Assembly: GCA_031296325.1 (NCBI GenBank)
Contig: JARLFY010000056.1
Coordinates: 1-55,325 of the forward strand
DNA length: 55,325 nt
Source: Acidobacteriaceae bacterium
Lineage (GTDB): Bacteria > Acidobacteriota > Terriglobia > Terriglobales > Acidobacteriaceae
Direction of reading: 5' to 3'
Position 1 is the first letter of the stretch. Every line of letters starts with the position of its first letter. The notes below the pieces were generated by a model. The model made no database searches, was not told the origin of the DNA, and saw only the letters and a program-made list of their open reading frames with translations. Of this stretch, positions 16,302-23,883 are shown one piece after another. The translations under genes were made by a program, and so were the position numbers.

Positions 16302-17675
16302 ATGCCAGCTTTGACATCAACAGAAAATAACGCAGCAACACATAAGGCTGATTGGAAGAGCAATGCCGCAGTATTTCCCACCGGGCAGATGCTGCCCTTT
16401 GTGCTGGTAACGGCGATCTTCTTCCTCTGGGGAATGTCCAACAACCTCACCGACATTCTGGTACAGCAGTTCAAGAAGTCGTTTGAGCTGTCGCTGCTAC
16501 AGGCGCAGCTAGTGCAGACGGCGGTCTTTCTGGCCTATGGCACGATGGCGATTCCGGCGGCACTGATCATGCGCCGCTTCGGCTACAAGGCCGGCATCCT
16601 GATCGGCTTGTCGGTCTTCGGGGTGGGCACCCTGCTCTTCTGGCCAGCGGGCGTTGTTGGCCAGTACCTTCCCTTTCTTCTCGCGCTGTTTGTCGTTGGC
16701 TGCGGCTCGTCGATTCTGGAGACGGCCTGCAACCCCTTCATGGCGCAGTTTGGTCCGGCAGAGACCAGTGAGCAGCGGCTCAACTTTGCTCAAGCCCTCA
16801 ACCCTCCGGGAACCATCACGGGCGTACTGATCGGCACCTGGTTCATCTTCTCCGGCGTGGAAAAGAAAGCACCCGAAATCGCCGCCATGAAGGCCGCTGG
16901 AACTTACTCCGCCTACCTGCATACGGAGATCCTGCGCGTCGTACCCACTTACGTAGCTCTTGGTTTGATCGTCCTCGCTCTGGCTGTAGTCATCTCGCGC
17001 ATCAAATTCCCCGCGTTTCACGCCGAACATGAGGGCGAGGGCGGAGACCGTGGCAGCTTCCGTGCGCTTCTGCACTACCCGCATCTACTCTTCGCCGTCG
17101 TAACCCAGTTCTTCTACGTCGGCGCGCAAGTAACCACCTGGAGTACCTTTATCCCCTACGTCAAGGCGTACACCGTTGTCACCGAACGCGAGGCTGGATA
17201 CTTCCTCACCGGATCGCTGGTCGCTCTGGCTGTGGGCCGCATTGTTTCCACCTCACTGATGAAGCTCGTCTCGGCGTCCAAGATGATGGCCGTATACGCC
17301 GTCATCAACATAGCGTTGCTAGCGATCGGTATTACGAGACCCGGAATTGTAGGCACCTGGGCGATTCTGGCCACCAGCTTCTTCATGTCGATCATGTTCC
17401 CCACCATCTTCGCGCTGGGCGTCAAAGGACTCGGCCCCAACACCAAACTAGGCGGCAGCCTGATCGTCATGGCGATCCTCGGCGGAGCAATCTTTCCTCC
17501 GCTCTCCGGCTATCTGGCGCGTGGCCACGGACTGGCAACCGCATACTGCTTGCCGCTGCTGGGCTATGTAGCCGTAGCTCTCTATGGCTTTGCCGCGCCA
17601 CTAATTCTTCCCCCCGCAGGCAACACCTCCCCCAATATCGAAACATTGATCGCCGAACGCAGCTACGGACTATAA
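16302..17675 (+). CDS. fucP: FucP-type L-fucose/H+ symporter, MFS
   Basis: A 457-residue major facilitator with about 12 membrane segments. 'FFLWGMSNNLTDILVQQFKK', 'MRRFGYKAGILIGLSVFGVG' and 'CGSSILETACNPFMAQFG' line up with the FucP signature regions (Asn-Asn-Leu, the loop Arg/Gly, and the Glu-Thr-Ala-Asn-Pro motif). FucP-family members import L-fucose or related hexoses with protons through the inner membrane. ATG 16302 has AGGAG 7 bases upstream; ATG 16296 is too close to it. Last gene of the operon. A hairpin (17708-17716 with 17741-17749) follows but has no T-run. Confidence 0.88.
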   Translation: MPALTSTENNAATHKADWKSNAAVFPTGQMLPFVLVTAIFFLWGMSNNLTDILVQQFKKSFELSLLQAQLVQTAVFLAYGTMAIPAALIMRRFGYKAGILIGLSVFGVGTLLFWPAGVVGQYLPFLLALFVVGCGSSILETACNPFMAQFGPAETSEQRLNFAQALNPPGTITGVLIGTWFIFSGVEKKAPEIAAMKAAGTYSAYLHTEILRVVPTYVALGLIVLALAVVISRIKFPAFHAEHEGEGGDRGSFRALLHYPHLLFAVVTQFFYVGAQVTTWSTFIPYVKAYTVVTEREAGYFLTGSLVALAVGRIVSTSLMKLVSASKMMAVYAVINIALLAIGITRPGIVGTWAILATSFFMSIMFPTIFALGVKGLGPNTKLGGSLIVMAILGGAIFPPLSGYLARGHGLATAYCLPLLGYVAVALYGFAAPLILPPAGNTSPNIETLIAERSYGL

Positions 17676-17842
17676 TGCAACGCCATTTTGCCCCGGATAA
17701 ACCTGTAGCCGAAGCCCTGCTCATCGCCTCAGACGCAAGCGGCTTCGGCCCCACAACAATCAGGGGATGCCCTATTAAACCTTTGTGGCCCCACGCTTGA
17801 ACCAACGAGGCACATCAGCTACATGTAAGTGATGTAAAGTAA

Positions 17843-17919
17843 TGGTCGGGACGACTAGATTCGAACTAGCGACCTCACCCACCCCAAGGGTGCGCTCTAC
17901 CAGGCTGAGCCACGTCCCG
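17843..17919 (-). tRNA. tRNA-Pro (anticodon GGG)
   Basis: A 77-nt cloverleaf on the minus strand: acceptor stem CGGGACG paired with CGTCCCG, D-loop with GGTAGAG, anticodon stem CACCC/GGGTG around loop TTGGGGT giving GGG, T-arm with GTTCGAATC, discriminator A and an encoded CCA. No integrase or duplicated 3' end was seen nearby. Confidence 0.95.
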
Positions 17920-18018
17920 ACTTGTTACGCTCGTCGCCCAGGCGGGCAACGGCAGGGGTATACCGCAATTACAAGTGTACACGAGCCGCGCCGATTTTCC
18001 GATGCGGCTCGTGACGTT

Positions 18019-18129
18019 TAGTGCATTTCAGGTAATAGTGTAGACCGTCGTAGAGCGAGAAAAGCAGATTTCTTCGCTTCGCTACAGAACGACAAACAGA
18101 TTGATCCAGCTCTATGACTGAATTCTCTA
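18019..18129. repeat. TAG-ended palindromic element (copy 1)
   Basis: An element with outward ends TAGTGCATTTCAGG (left) and, on the minus strand, TAGAGAATTCAG (right), and a central core related to GTCATTCTGAGCGAAGCG. The right-hand TAG is the yggX stop codon. Confidence 0.7.
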
Positions 18130-18405
18130 GTGCGATGGAGCAACGTATTCCTTCGGCAGAGCGCCGCCCTCGCCCTCGGCGAAGAAGAATCCATTCATCT
18201 GCTCGACCAGGAAGTTCTGCGCCTCGGGCGTCCACGGCTGTAGGCGATACTCGTTGAGCAGCATCTTCTGCCGCTCAACCCACTCGCCCCACGCCTTCTT
18301 GGAGACGTTCTTGTAGATCTTCTGGCCGAAGTCGGAGTCGAATGGCGGCTCGTCCAGCCCTTCCAGCTCCGCCTTGTACTTTGTGCAAAAAACCATGTGC
18401 GCCAT
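18127..18405 (-). CDS. yggX: oxidative damage protection / Fe(II)-trafficking protein
   Basis: A 92-residue YggX-family protein: 'MVFCTKYKAELEGLDEPPF' with the conserved Cys near the N-terminus, 'GQKIYKNVSKKAWGEWVERQ' and 'MLLNEYRLQPW' are family hallmarks. Members protect iron-sulphur clusters from oxidation and are cytosolic. ATG 18405 has AGGAGAGG upstream. The stop codon TAG is the outer end of a repeat element. It lies just after rnr on the same strand (gap 39 bases), probably co-transcribed. Confidence 0.93.
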   Translation of the reverse strand: MAHMVFCTKYKAELEGLDEPPFDSDFGQKIYKNVSKKAWGEWVERQKMLLNEYRLQPWTPEAQNFLVEQMNGFFFAEGEGGALPKEYVAPSH

Positions 18406-18444
18406 ATGTGTCCTCTCCTGAACCTTCTCTGATTGTAACGGGGA

Positions 18445-21300
18445 TTATTTGCGTTTGCCTTTGGACTTCTTTGCCGCCGTCTTCTTCTTTCCTGCGCGCG
18501 CCTTGGACTTTGTTTTTCCTGTCTTCGCCTTGCGCGGCTTGCCGGAGCGATTCGGGCTGGAGTATTCGCTCGCATCGCCCGCCGCCGACTTTGCGATCTT
18601 GCTCTTGCGCGCGGACTTCGGCGCAACAGGCTCTGCGTCTGGCACCAGCGCGAACTGTAGTCGTCGCTGCTGGCGGTCGATGCGATCCAACAACACATGT
18701 ACCCGCTGGCCCATCTTGTACGAGCGTTCCGACCATGTGCTGACGATCTGCTTGTCTGTGTCGCGGAAGACAAAGCGCTCGTCGCTTCCCCAGCCGCTGA
18801 GCGAAGTCATCGGAACCAGCCCCTCGATGAAGAGGTCGTCCAACTCGACGAAGAAGCCGTATTTGGTGCATGAGAGGATGATGCCGTCGAAGTCATCGCC
18901 AACGCGATCCTCCATGAAGCGCATCTTTTTCCATTCCATCAGCTCGCGCTCGGCGTCGTCGGCGCGTCGCTCGGCCTGGCTGGATTCTGTCGCGATCGCC
19001 GCCAGCTCCGGTTCGGGAATCGGCTCTGACGCATAGGCCTCTGGACGACGTTCCGCAGTCGGCGCCAGCTTAGTCGCTTGCTTCCAAGGCTGCGGATCTG
19101 TGCTCAGAATTGCGTCGCCGTGCGTGTCTGCCCCGGCACGAATCAGCTCGCGAATCAGGCGATGCACGATCAGATCCGGGTAGCGCCGGATCGGCGAAGT
19201 GAAGTGGGTATAGCAAGGACTGGCCAGCGCAAAGTGTCCCTCGTTCCTCTCGCTGTAGCGCGCCTGCTTGAGCGAGCGCAGCATCAGGTAGCTCAGAATG
19301 CGCTCCTCCGGTTTGCCCGCAATCTTCGCCGTCAGCCGCTGATACATCTGCGGCGTCACGGGAATCTCCTCGGCGACCTCATGCGTCTTCGCCTGATGCC
19401 CGCGCCCGCCGCCGCCCGCGCCGCGCCGTGCGTCGCGCCGGTCCGCCTTCATCGTCACCTGCTTGACTGGAAGGCCGGAGAATCCCAGCGAGTAGCCGAA
19501 GCCGCTGGCTGTCTCCTCGAAGTCGAGAATGCGCTTCGGGTCGGGCCGCTCGTGGATGCGATAGATGCCGGGAATCTGCTGCGACTCGATCCACGTCGCC
19601 ACGCACTCGTTGGCCGAGAGCATGAACTCCTCAATCAGACGATGCGCCCAGCCGCGCTCCGAGCGCACGATCGACTCCATGTTGCCCTCGGGATCGAACG
19701 CGATGACCGGCTCCGGAAGATCGAAGTCGATCGACCCGCGACGATGTCGCTTCGCATTCAGCTTCAGGGCCAGCCTGTACATCGCATCAATATGCGAACT
19801 CAGATCGACAAAATCCTCGCGCACGGCCCGGTCCACATCGGTCGCCGCATCCGTCGCGCTGTTCAGAATCGCCTGCACCTGGGTGTACGTCATTCGTTTT
19901 GCGCTGCGGATAATTCCTTCGCAGATCTCGTAGCCCAAAACCTCGCCGTGCGCGTCGATCTCCATCAGGCAACTCAACACCAGCCGATCCTCGTCCGGGC
20001 GTAGACTGCACATTCCGCTGGAGAGCTGCGGCGGAAGCATCGGCACCGCGCGGTCGGGGAAGTAGACGCTGGTGGCTCGCAGACGCGCTTCCAGATCGAG
20101 CGCCGTGCCGGGCCGGACGTAGTGGCTCACGTCGGCGATGTGAACCTGAAGCTGCCAATTTCCGTTGGCCAGCGGTTCCACCAGCACGGCGTCGTCGAAG
20201 TCGCGCGCCGTCTCGCCGTCGATGGTGACGATGGGAAGTCCGCGAAAATCGCGCCGCTGGTTTATCGTTCCCTCTTGGCTTGTCATTCCGTAGCGAAGCG
20301 GAGGAATCTGCTTCGCTTCCGCCTCCACGGTCCATGACGCTGCCTCCGTCGCCTCCGCCAGCACGATCGCCGGAAAGACATGCGGCAGGTGGTGCTTGCG
20401 AATCACAATCTCCACGTCCACGCCGAAGGCGTCGGGAGGCCCCAGCACCTCGATCACGCGTCCGCGCGCAGGCCGCCCCGGCGCGGGAAAGTCGGTAATC
20501 TCCACGTCAACGGCAAGCCCCTCCAGCGGCGTGTGGCTCGGCCCCTCTTCCGCCGCAACCCACTTGCGCTGCTGGCGCTTCGCCTCCTCGCCCAGTACGC
20601 GATTGGGCGTATCCAGCGGAATCGTCGGCACCTCTGCGCCGTCGGGGATCAGGATCGCTCCGCCTCCCGCCGCGCCCGACATTCGCTCATCCAGCGGCGT
20701 TACATAATTGCCATTGGCGATCGGAACGTCGTCCCACGCGCCTCTGCTGGGCCTCGCTCGCGCATAGTGAAAGATGCCCACCACGGTCGGATTTCGCCGC
20801 GTCAACACCCGCACAACCCGCCCCGAACGCCGCCCATCGCGTCCTGGCGGAGCCTCGTCCACCAGAACCTCGTCGCCCTGCATCGCGCCGCTCATCTCAT
20901 TGGGAGGAATGAAGAGATCGTCGTCGCGATTGCTGCTGCCATTGGGACGCACAAAGCCGTAGCCATCGCGATGCAGATCCAGCTTGCCCGCAACCAGCCT
21001 GTCGCGCGTCGCCCTGAGCTCCTGACCAGCGCGCATCTCCTGCGGCAGCGCGGCATGGCGCGGCGAACGCGCCGTCTTATCGAAGGTCGCCTGCGGCAGA
21101 GCCCACGTCTCGAACTCGGTCTTCACCAGTTCGCCACGCGCCGTAATCCGCGCCAACTGCTCCAGCAGAAGACGCCGCTCGCGTCCTCCGCCCAGCCCCA
21201 GTTCGCGAATCAACTGCTTGTACCCAGCGCGATGGCCCGACGAACGTTCAATGCGTCGAATCAATTCGCGATCCGTCTGCGGATAAGGTGTCTTCGCCAT
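18445..21300 (-). CDS. rnr: ribonuclease R
   Basis: A 951-residue 3'-5' exoribonuclease: N-terminal winged helix (about 5-70), two cold-shock domains (about 95-300), RNB catalytic domain (about 345-690) with 'TIDGETARDFDDAVLVE' (magnesium-binding Asp cluster) and 'HFTSPIRRYPDLIVHR', S1 domain (about 800-890) and a Lys/Ala-rich basic tail. It degrades structured RNA. Just before the RNB catalytic motif an extra stretch of about 25 residues contains 'KQIPPLRYGMTS', encoded by a palindromic repeat (20281-20318) read on its opposite strand. A Gly/Arg-rich insertion (about 625-640) lies inside RNB. Confidence 0.95.
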   Translation of the reverse strand: MAKTPYPQTDRELIRRIERSSGHRAGYKQLIRELGLGGGRERRLLLEQLARITARGELVKTEFETWALPQATFDKTARSPRHAALPQEMRAGQELRATRDRLVAGKLDLHRDGYGFVRPNGSSNRDDDLFIPPNEMSGAMQGDEVLVDEAPPGRDGRRSGRVVRVLTRRNPTVVGIFHYARARPSRGAWDDVPIANGNYVTPLDERMSGAAGGGAILIPDGAEVPTIPLDTPNRVLGEEAKRQQRKWVAAEEGPSHTPLEGLAVDVEITDFPAPGRPARGRVIEVLGPPDAFGVDVEIVIRKHHLPHVFPAIVLAEATEAASWTVEAEAKQIPPLRYGMTSQEGTINQRRDFRGLPIVTIDGETARDFDDAVLVEPLANGNWQLQVHIADVSHYVRPGTALDLEARLRATSVYFPDRAVPMLPPQLSSGMCSLRPDEDRLVLSCLMEIDAHGEVLGYEICEGIIRSAKRMTYTQVQAILNSATDAATDVDRAVREDFVDLSSHIDAMYRLALKLNAKRHRRGSIDFDLPEPVIAFDPEGNMESIVRSERGWAHRLIEEFMLSANECVATWIESQQIPGIYRIHERPDPKRILDFEETASGFGYSLGFSGLPVKQVTMKADRRDARRGAGGGGRGHQAKTHEVAEEIPVTPQMYQRLTAKIAGKPEERILSYLMLRSLKQARYSERNEGHFALASPCYTHFTSPIRRYPDLIVHRLIRELIRAGADTHGDAILSTDPQPWKQATKLAPTAERRPEAYASEPIPEPELAAIATESSQAERRADDAERELMEWKKMRFMEDRVGDDFDGIILSCTKYGFFVELDDLFIEGLVPMTSLSGWGSDERFVFRDTDKQIVSTWSERSYKMGQRVHVLLDRIDRQQRRLQFALVPDAEPVAPKSARKSKIAKSAAGDASEYSSPNRSGKPRKAKTGKTKSKARAGKKKTAAKKSKGKRK
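20281..20318. repeat. palindromic repeat core inside rnr
   Basis: TGTCATTCCGTAGCGAAGCG followed by GAGGAATCTGCTTCGCTT, the same core as in the intergenic elements. It keeps the rnr frame and is read in the direction opposite to the copies in dusB, trmFO and polA. Confidence 0.85.
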
Positions 21301-21513
21301 GAGGCTAAGAATACCGCGCCGCAGACGATGAATACAGCCTTGATAAGGCTGAACAGGCTGGTCGATGAGTATGACAAGAGAAAATGCGCCGCATTACTCC
21401 AATTCAGCATCATACAAAGTATGTAGAGTGCTGGAGTTCGGGTAACTGATACACTTTGCAGTAGTGTTGAAAGTTGAGTTGGTATTACGCCTATTCCATA
21501 GGCGGGCGCTAAT

Positions 21514-21735
21514 ATGTTTAGCAAAAAATCATCGGATTTCCTATTCGCGCGACCGTCGTTTCTAAGCGGAGCGGCTCGCGTTATGGATCTCGGAGGAACT
21601 TTTGATGCTTACAATTCGAGCAAAGACCCGGATCGCCTTGCGATGGAATGCGATTGGGGTGTGGTCGGAGACGACATCAAAGAAGCAATTCACCTCTACG
21701 AAGTAGAAGAGGATGAAGCGGAGCTTGTAGGATAA
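21514..21735 (+). CDS. conserved small protein of unknown function
   Basis: A 73-residue acidic protein with 'PSFLSGAARVMDLGGTFDAY' and an acidic tail ('EVEEDEAELVG'). I believe similar small proteins occur in other bacteria, but I cannot name a family. It lies in a low-GC islet, 70 bases before the DUF2335 gene on the same strand, so the two probably form a unit that arrived by transfer. No strong ribosome binding site is visible. Confidence 0.6.
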   Translation: MFSKKSSDFLFARPSFLSGAARVMDLGGTFDAYNSSKDPDRLAMECDWGVVGDDIKEAIHLYEVEEDEAELVG

Positions 21736-21807
21736 ATGCCAGACACCCCCCAAGGCTGAATCACTCATCAAGAGAGTCGAGTAATACCTAATCCACTGGC
21801 TCACGAG

Positions 21808-22131
21808 TTGGAAGCTGATCTCCCTATCGAGATTAAAGGGTCATCCGGAGCCGAAGAAATTCCAAATGTAAAGCGACAACAAGCCTTTGTAGAGATGAGA
21901 ATGTCTCACTCTGGACCACTTCCGCATCCTTCCATTCTGCAATCGTACGAGGCGGTCATTCCCGGTTCAGCGGCTCGCATCCTCACCTCATCCGAGATTC
22001 AGGCGAAGCACCGTCAAGAACTCGAATCGAGTGTGATAAAGGCAAATATACTCGCTCAGGGTAGAGGGTTGAATTATGCATTTATATTGGCACTGGTGAC
22101 AATCGTCGGCGGTATTTTTCTCGCGTATTAA
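21808..22131 (+). CDS. DUF2335 membrane protein, cut by an in-frame stop (frame continues to 22245)
   Basis: The 107 residues carry the DUF2335 core 'HSGPLPHPSILQSYEAVIPG' with 'AARILTSSEIQAKHRQE', ending in one membrane helix (about 86-107). After the TAA at 22129-22131 the same frame stays open for 37 more codons to TGA 22243-22245 and encodes a second hydrophobic segment ('SGIVAILTALATLAGIFVYG') and a charged tail, which is how full-length DUF2335 proteins end. So the gene is interrupted by one stop codon (nonsense mutation, sequencing error, or readthrough). The start TTG 21808 is the only plausible one in frame. DUF2335 has no known function and is often found on mobile DNA. Confidence 0.7.
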   Translation: MEADLPIEIKGSSGAEEIPNVKRQQAFVEMRMSHSGPLPHPSILQSYEAVIPGSAARILTSSEIQAKHRQELESSVIKANILAQGRGLNYAFILALVTIVGGIFLAY

Positions 22132-22340
22132 GGAAAACAAACCAGCGGGATTGTAGCTATTTTGACTGCCTTGGCTACACTGGCCGGGATATTTGTCTAC
22201 GGATCGAATCGTCAGGCTGCCGAAAGAGATGATAAGCGTTCCTGATTGCAAAGAGAGGCCGCACCGATACGCTCCCGCACTGCCGAATTGCATTATTTAA
22301 TAATGGAAACATACATAATGGTTGCGCTTTATTAGTGCAC

Positions 22341-23735
22341 CTACTCCTTGATGTTGACGCCGAGGGCCTTCATCTTGCGGTAGAGGTGGCTGCGTTCCAG
22401 GCCTAGAGCTTCGGCGGCGCGGGTTACGTTGCCGCTGCACTCGTCGAGCTTCTTCAGAATGTAGTCGCGCTCATACGCCTCGCGAGCCTCTTGCAGGGTG
22501 GAGAAATCGTCGCTGCGCGCTCCAGACTTCCCCCCGTCGCGGGCCGGTTCGCGCGCGACCAGCATGGGCAGGTGTTTGCGCTCGATGCGCTGCGCCTTCG
22601 GGTTCAGGATGAGCACGCGCTCGACCAGATTGCGCAGTTCGCGAACGTTTCCCGGCCAGTGGTACTGGCGCAGCGCGTCCAGCGCGTCGGGATGCATCTC
22701 CACATGCGGGCGACCGTACTGCTGACCGAACTCTTGCAGGAACTCCTTGACCAGCAGCGGAATGTCTTCCTTGCGCTCGCGCAGTGGCGGAACGTAGAAC
22801 GGAATGACGTTGAGCCGGTAGAAGAGGTCTTCGCGAAAGTTGCCGCGCGCGATCTCCTCTTCCAGATCCTTGTTGGTTGCGGCGATAACGCGCACATCGA
22901 CGTGGATGGGGTGGGTCGCGCCGACGGGCAGAAAGCTCTGCTCGTCGAGCGCGCGCAGAACCTTGGCCTGCGTCTTCAGGCTCATGTCGCCAACCTCGTC
23001 GAGGAAGAGCGTACCGCCGTCGGCGCGCTCAAATGTCCCGCGCTTCTCCAGCGGTGCGCCGTTGCCGAGCGATCCGGCGGGAATCGCTCCGCGGCGATAG
23101 CCGAAGAGTTCGGTCTCGATGTGATCCTCGGGAATGGCGGCGCAGTTCAGCTCGACGAAGACGCGATCCTTGCGCAGGCTCTCGGCATGCATGGCGCGTC
23201 CGATGAGTTCCTTGCCGGTGCCGCTCTCGCCATAGATGAGCACGCGTCCGTTGGTGGGAGCCATCAGCTTGATCTGCTGGCGCAGCGCCTTCATCGGAAC
23301 GCTGTTGCCGGTGACGCCGACGCGGAAGCTGAGCTGGCGCACGAACTCCTGATTGTCCTCGCGCAGTTGCCGCGCGTTGATCGCGTTCTTCAGCACGATG
23401 AGCGTGCGGTCGAGCGAGAGCGGCTTTTCCAGAAAGTCATACGCGCCCAGCTTGGTGGCGCGCACCGCGGCCTCAATCGTCCCATGGCCGCTGATGATGA
23501 TGACCTCGGGCAGATGCGCGGAGTCCATCTGGCGAATGTCGCCGAGCGTGTCCAGACCGTCGCGATCGGGCAGCCAGATGTCCAGCAGAACCACGTCATA
23601 GATGGCGTCGGCCAACAGCGTCAACGCCTCGCCCGCGCTTGCGGCGGTGGTGACCAAGTAGCCCTCGTCGGTGAGGATGCTCTCCAGCGAATTGCGAATA
23701 TCAGCTTCGTCGTCAACGATCAGTACATGATTCAT
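22341..23735 (-). CDS. ntrX: NtrX/NtrC-family response regulator lacking a normal GAFTGA motif
   Basis: A 464-residue response regulator: receiver domain (1-120, phospho-acceptor Asp52, Lys104), AAA+ domain (about 140-370) with Walker A 'GESGTGKE' (169-176) and Walker B 'GGTLFLDEVGDM' (240-251), arginine-finger region 'NFREDLFYRLNV', and a Fis-type helix-turn-helix at the C-terminus ('NVTRAAEALGLERSHLYRKM'). Where sigma-54 activators have GAFTGA, this protein has G216-A-I-P-A-G221 and a loop about six residues longer. Such a change usually abolishes sigma-54 contact, so it may control sigma-70 promoters. Paired with ntrY upstream (gap 145 bases filled by a repeat element). Confidence 0.93.
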   Translation of the reverse strand: MNHVLIVDDEADIRNSLESILTDEGYLVTTAASAGEALTLLADAIYDVVLLDIWLPDRDGLDTLGDIRQMDSAHLPEVIIISGHGTIEAAVRATKLGAYDFLEKPLSLDRTLIVLKNAINARQLREDNQEFVRQLSFRVGVTGNSVPMKALRQQIKLMAPTNGRVLIYGESGTGKELIGRAMHAESLRKDRVFVELNCAAIPEDHIETELFGYRRGAIPAGSLGNGAPLEKRGTFERADGGTLFLDEVGDMSLKTQAKVLRALDEQSFLPVGATHPIHVDVRVIAATNKDLEEEIARGNFREDLFYRLNVIPFYVPPLRERKEDIPLLVKEFLQEFGQQYGRPHVEMHPDALDALRQYHWPGNVRELRNLVERVLILNPKAQRIERKHLPMLVAREPARDGGKSGARSDDFSTLQEAREAYERDYILKKLDECSGNVTRAAEALGLERSHLYRKMKALGVNIKE

Positions 23736-23767
23736 AAATTAGGTCCGAGGTCCGAGGTTCGAGTGGT

Positions 23768-23883
23768 TAGAGCATTTCTCGAATTACTGTAGACCATAAA
23801 TGAATTGTCATTCTGAGCGTAGCGAAGAATCTCCGCATTTTGCTCGTATCGCTACACTTTACACTGTTGATGAAAATGCTCTA
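23768..23883. repeat. TAG-ended palindromic element (copy 2)
   Basis: A 116-bp element between ntrY and ntrX with ends TAGAGCATTTCTC and, on the minus strand, TAGAGCATTTTC. The core is GTCATTCTGAGCGTAGCGAA. The minus-strand TAG end (23881-23883) is the ntrY stop codon. Confidence 0.85.

Noticed and set aside
17820-17960. attachment site at tRNA-Pro
   Set aside because: No integrase gene and no duplicated tRNA 3' end in the window.
20380-21426. 348-residue open frame antisense to rnr
   Set aside because: Shadow frame; rnr is certain on the other strand.
21261-21524. 87-residue minus-strand frame with a hydrophobic stretch before rnr
   Set aside because: It overlaps the start of rnr by 40 bases and has no ribosome binding site; hydrophobic stretches arise readily in this AT-rich spacer.
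22491-23792. 433-residue open frame antisense to ntrX
   Set aside because: It is the mirror of the strong codon bias of ntrX; no family motif, and ntrX is certain.
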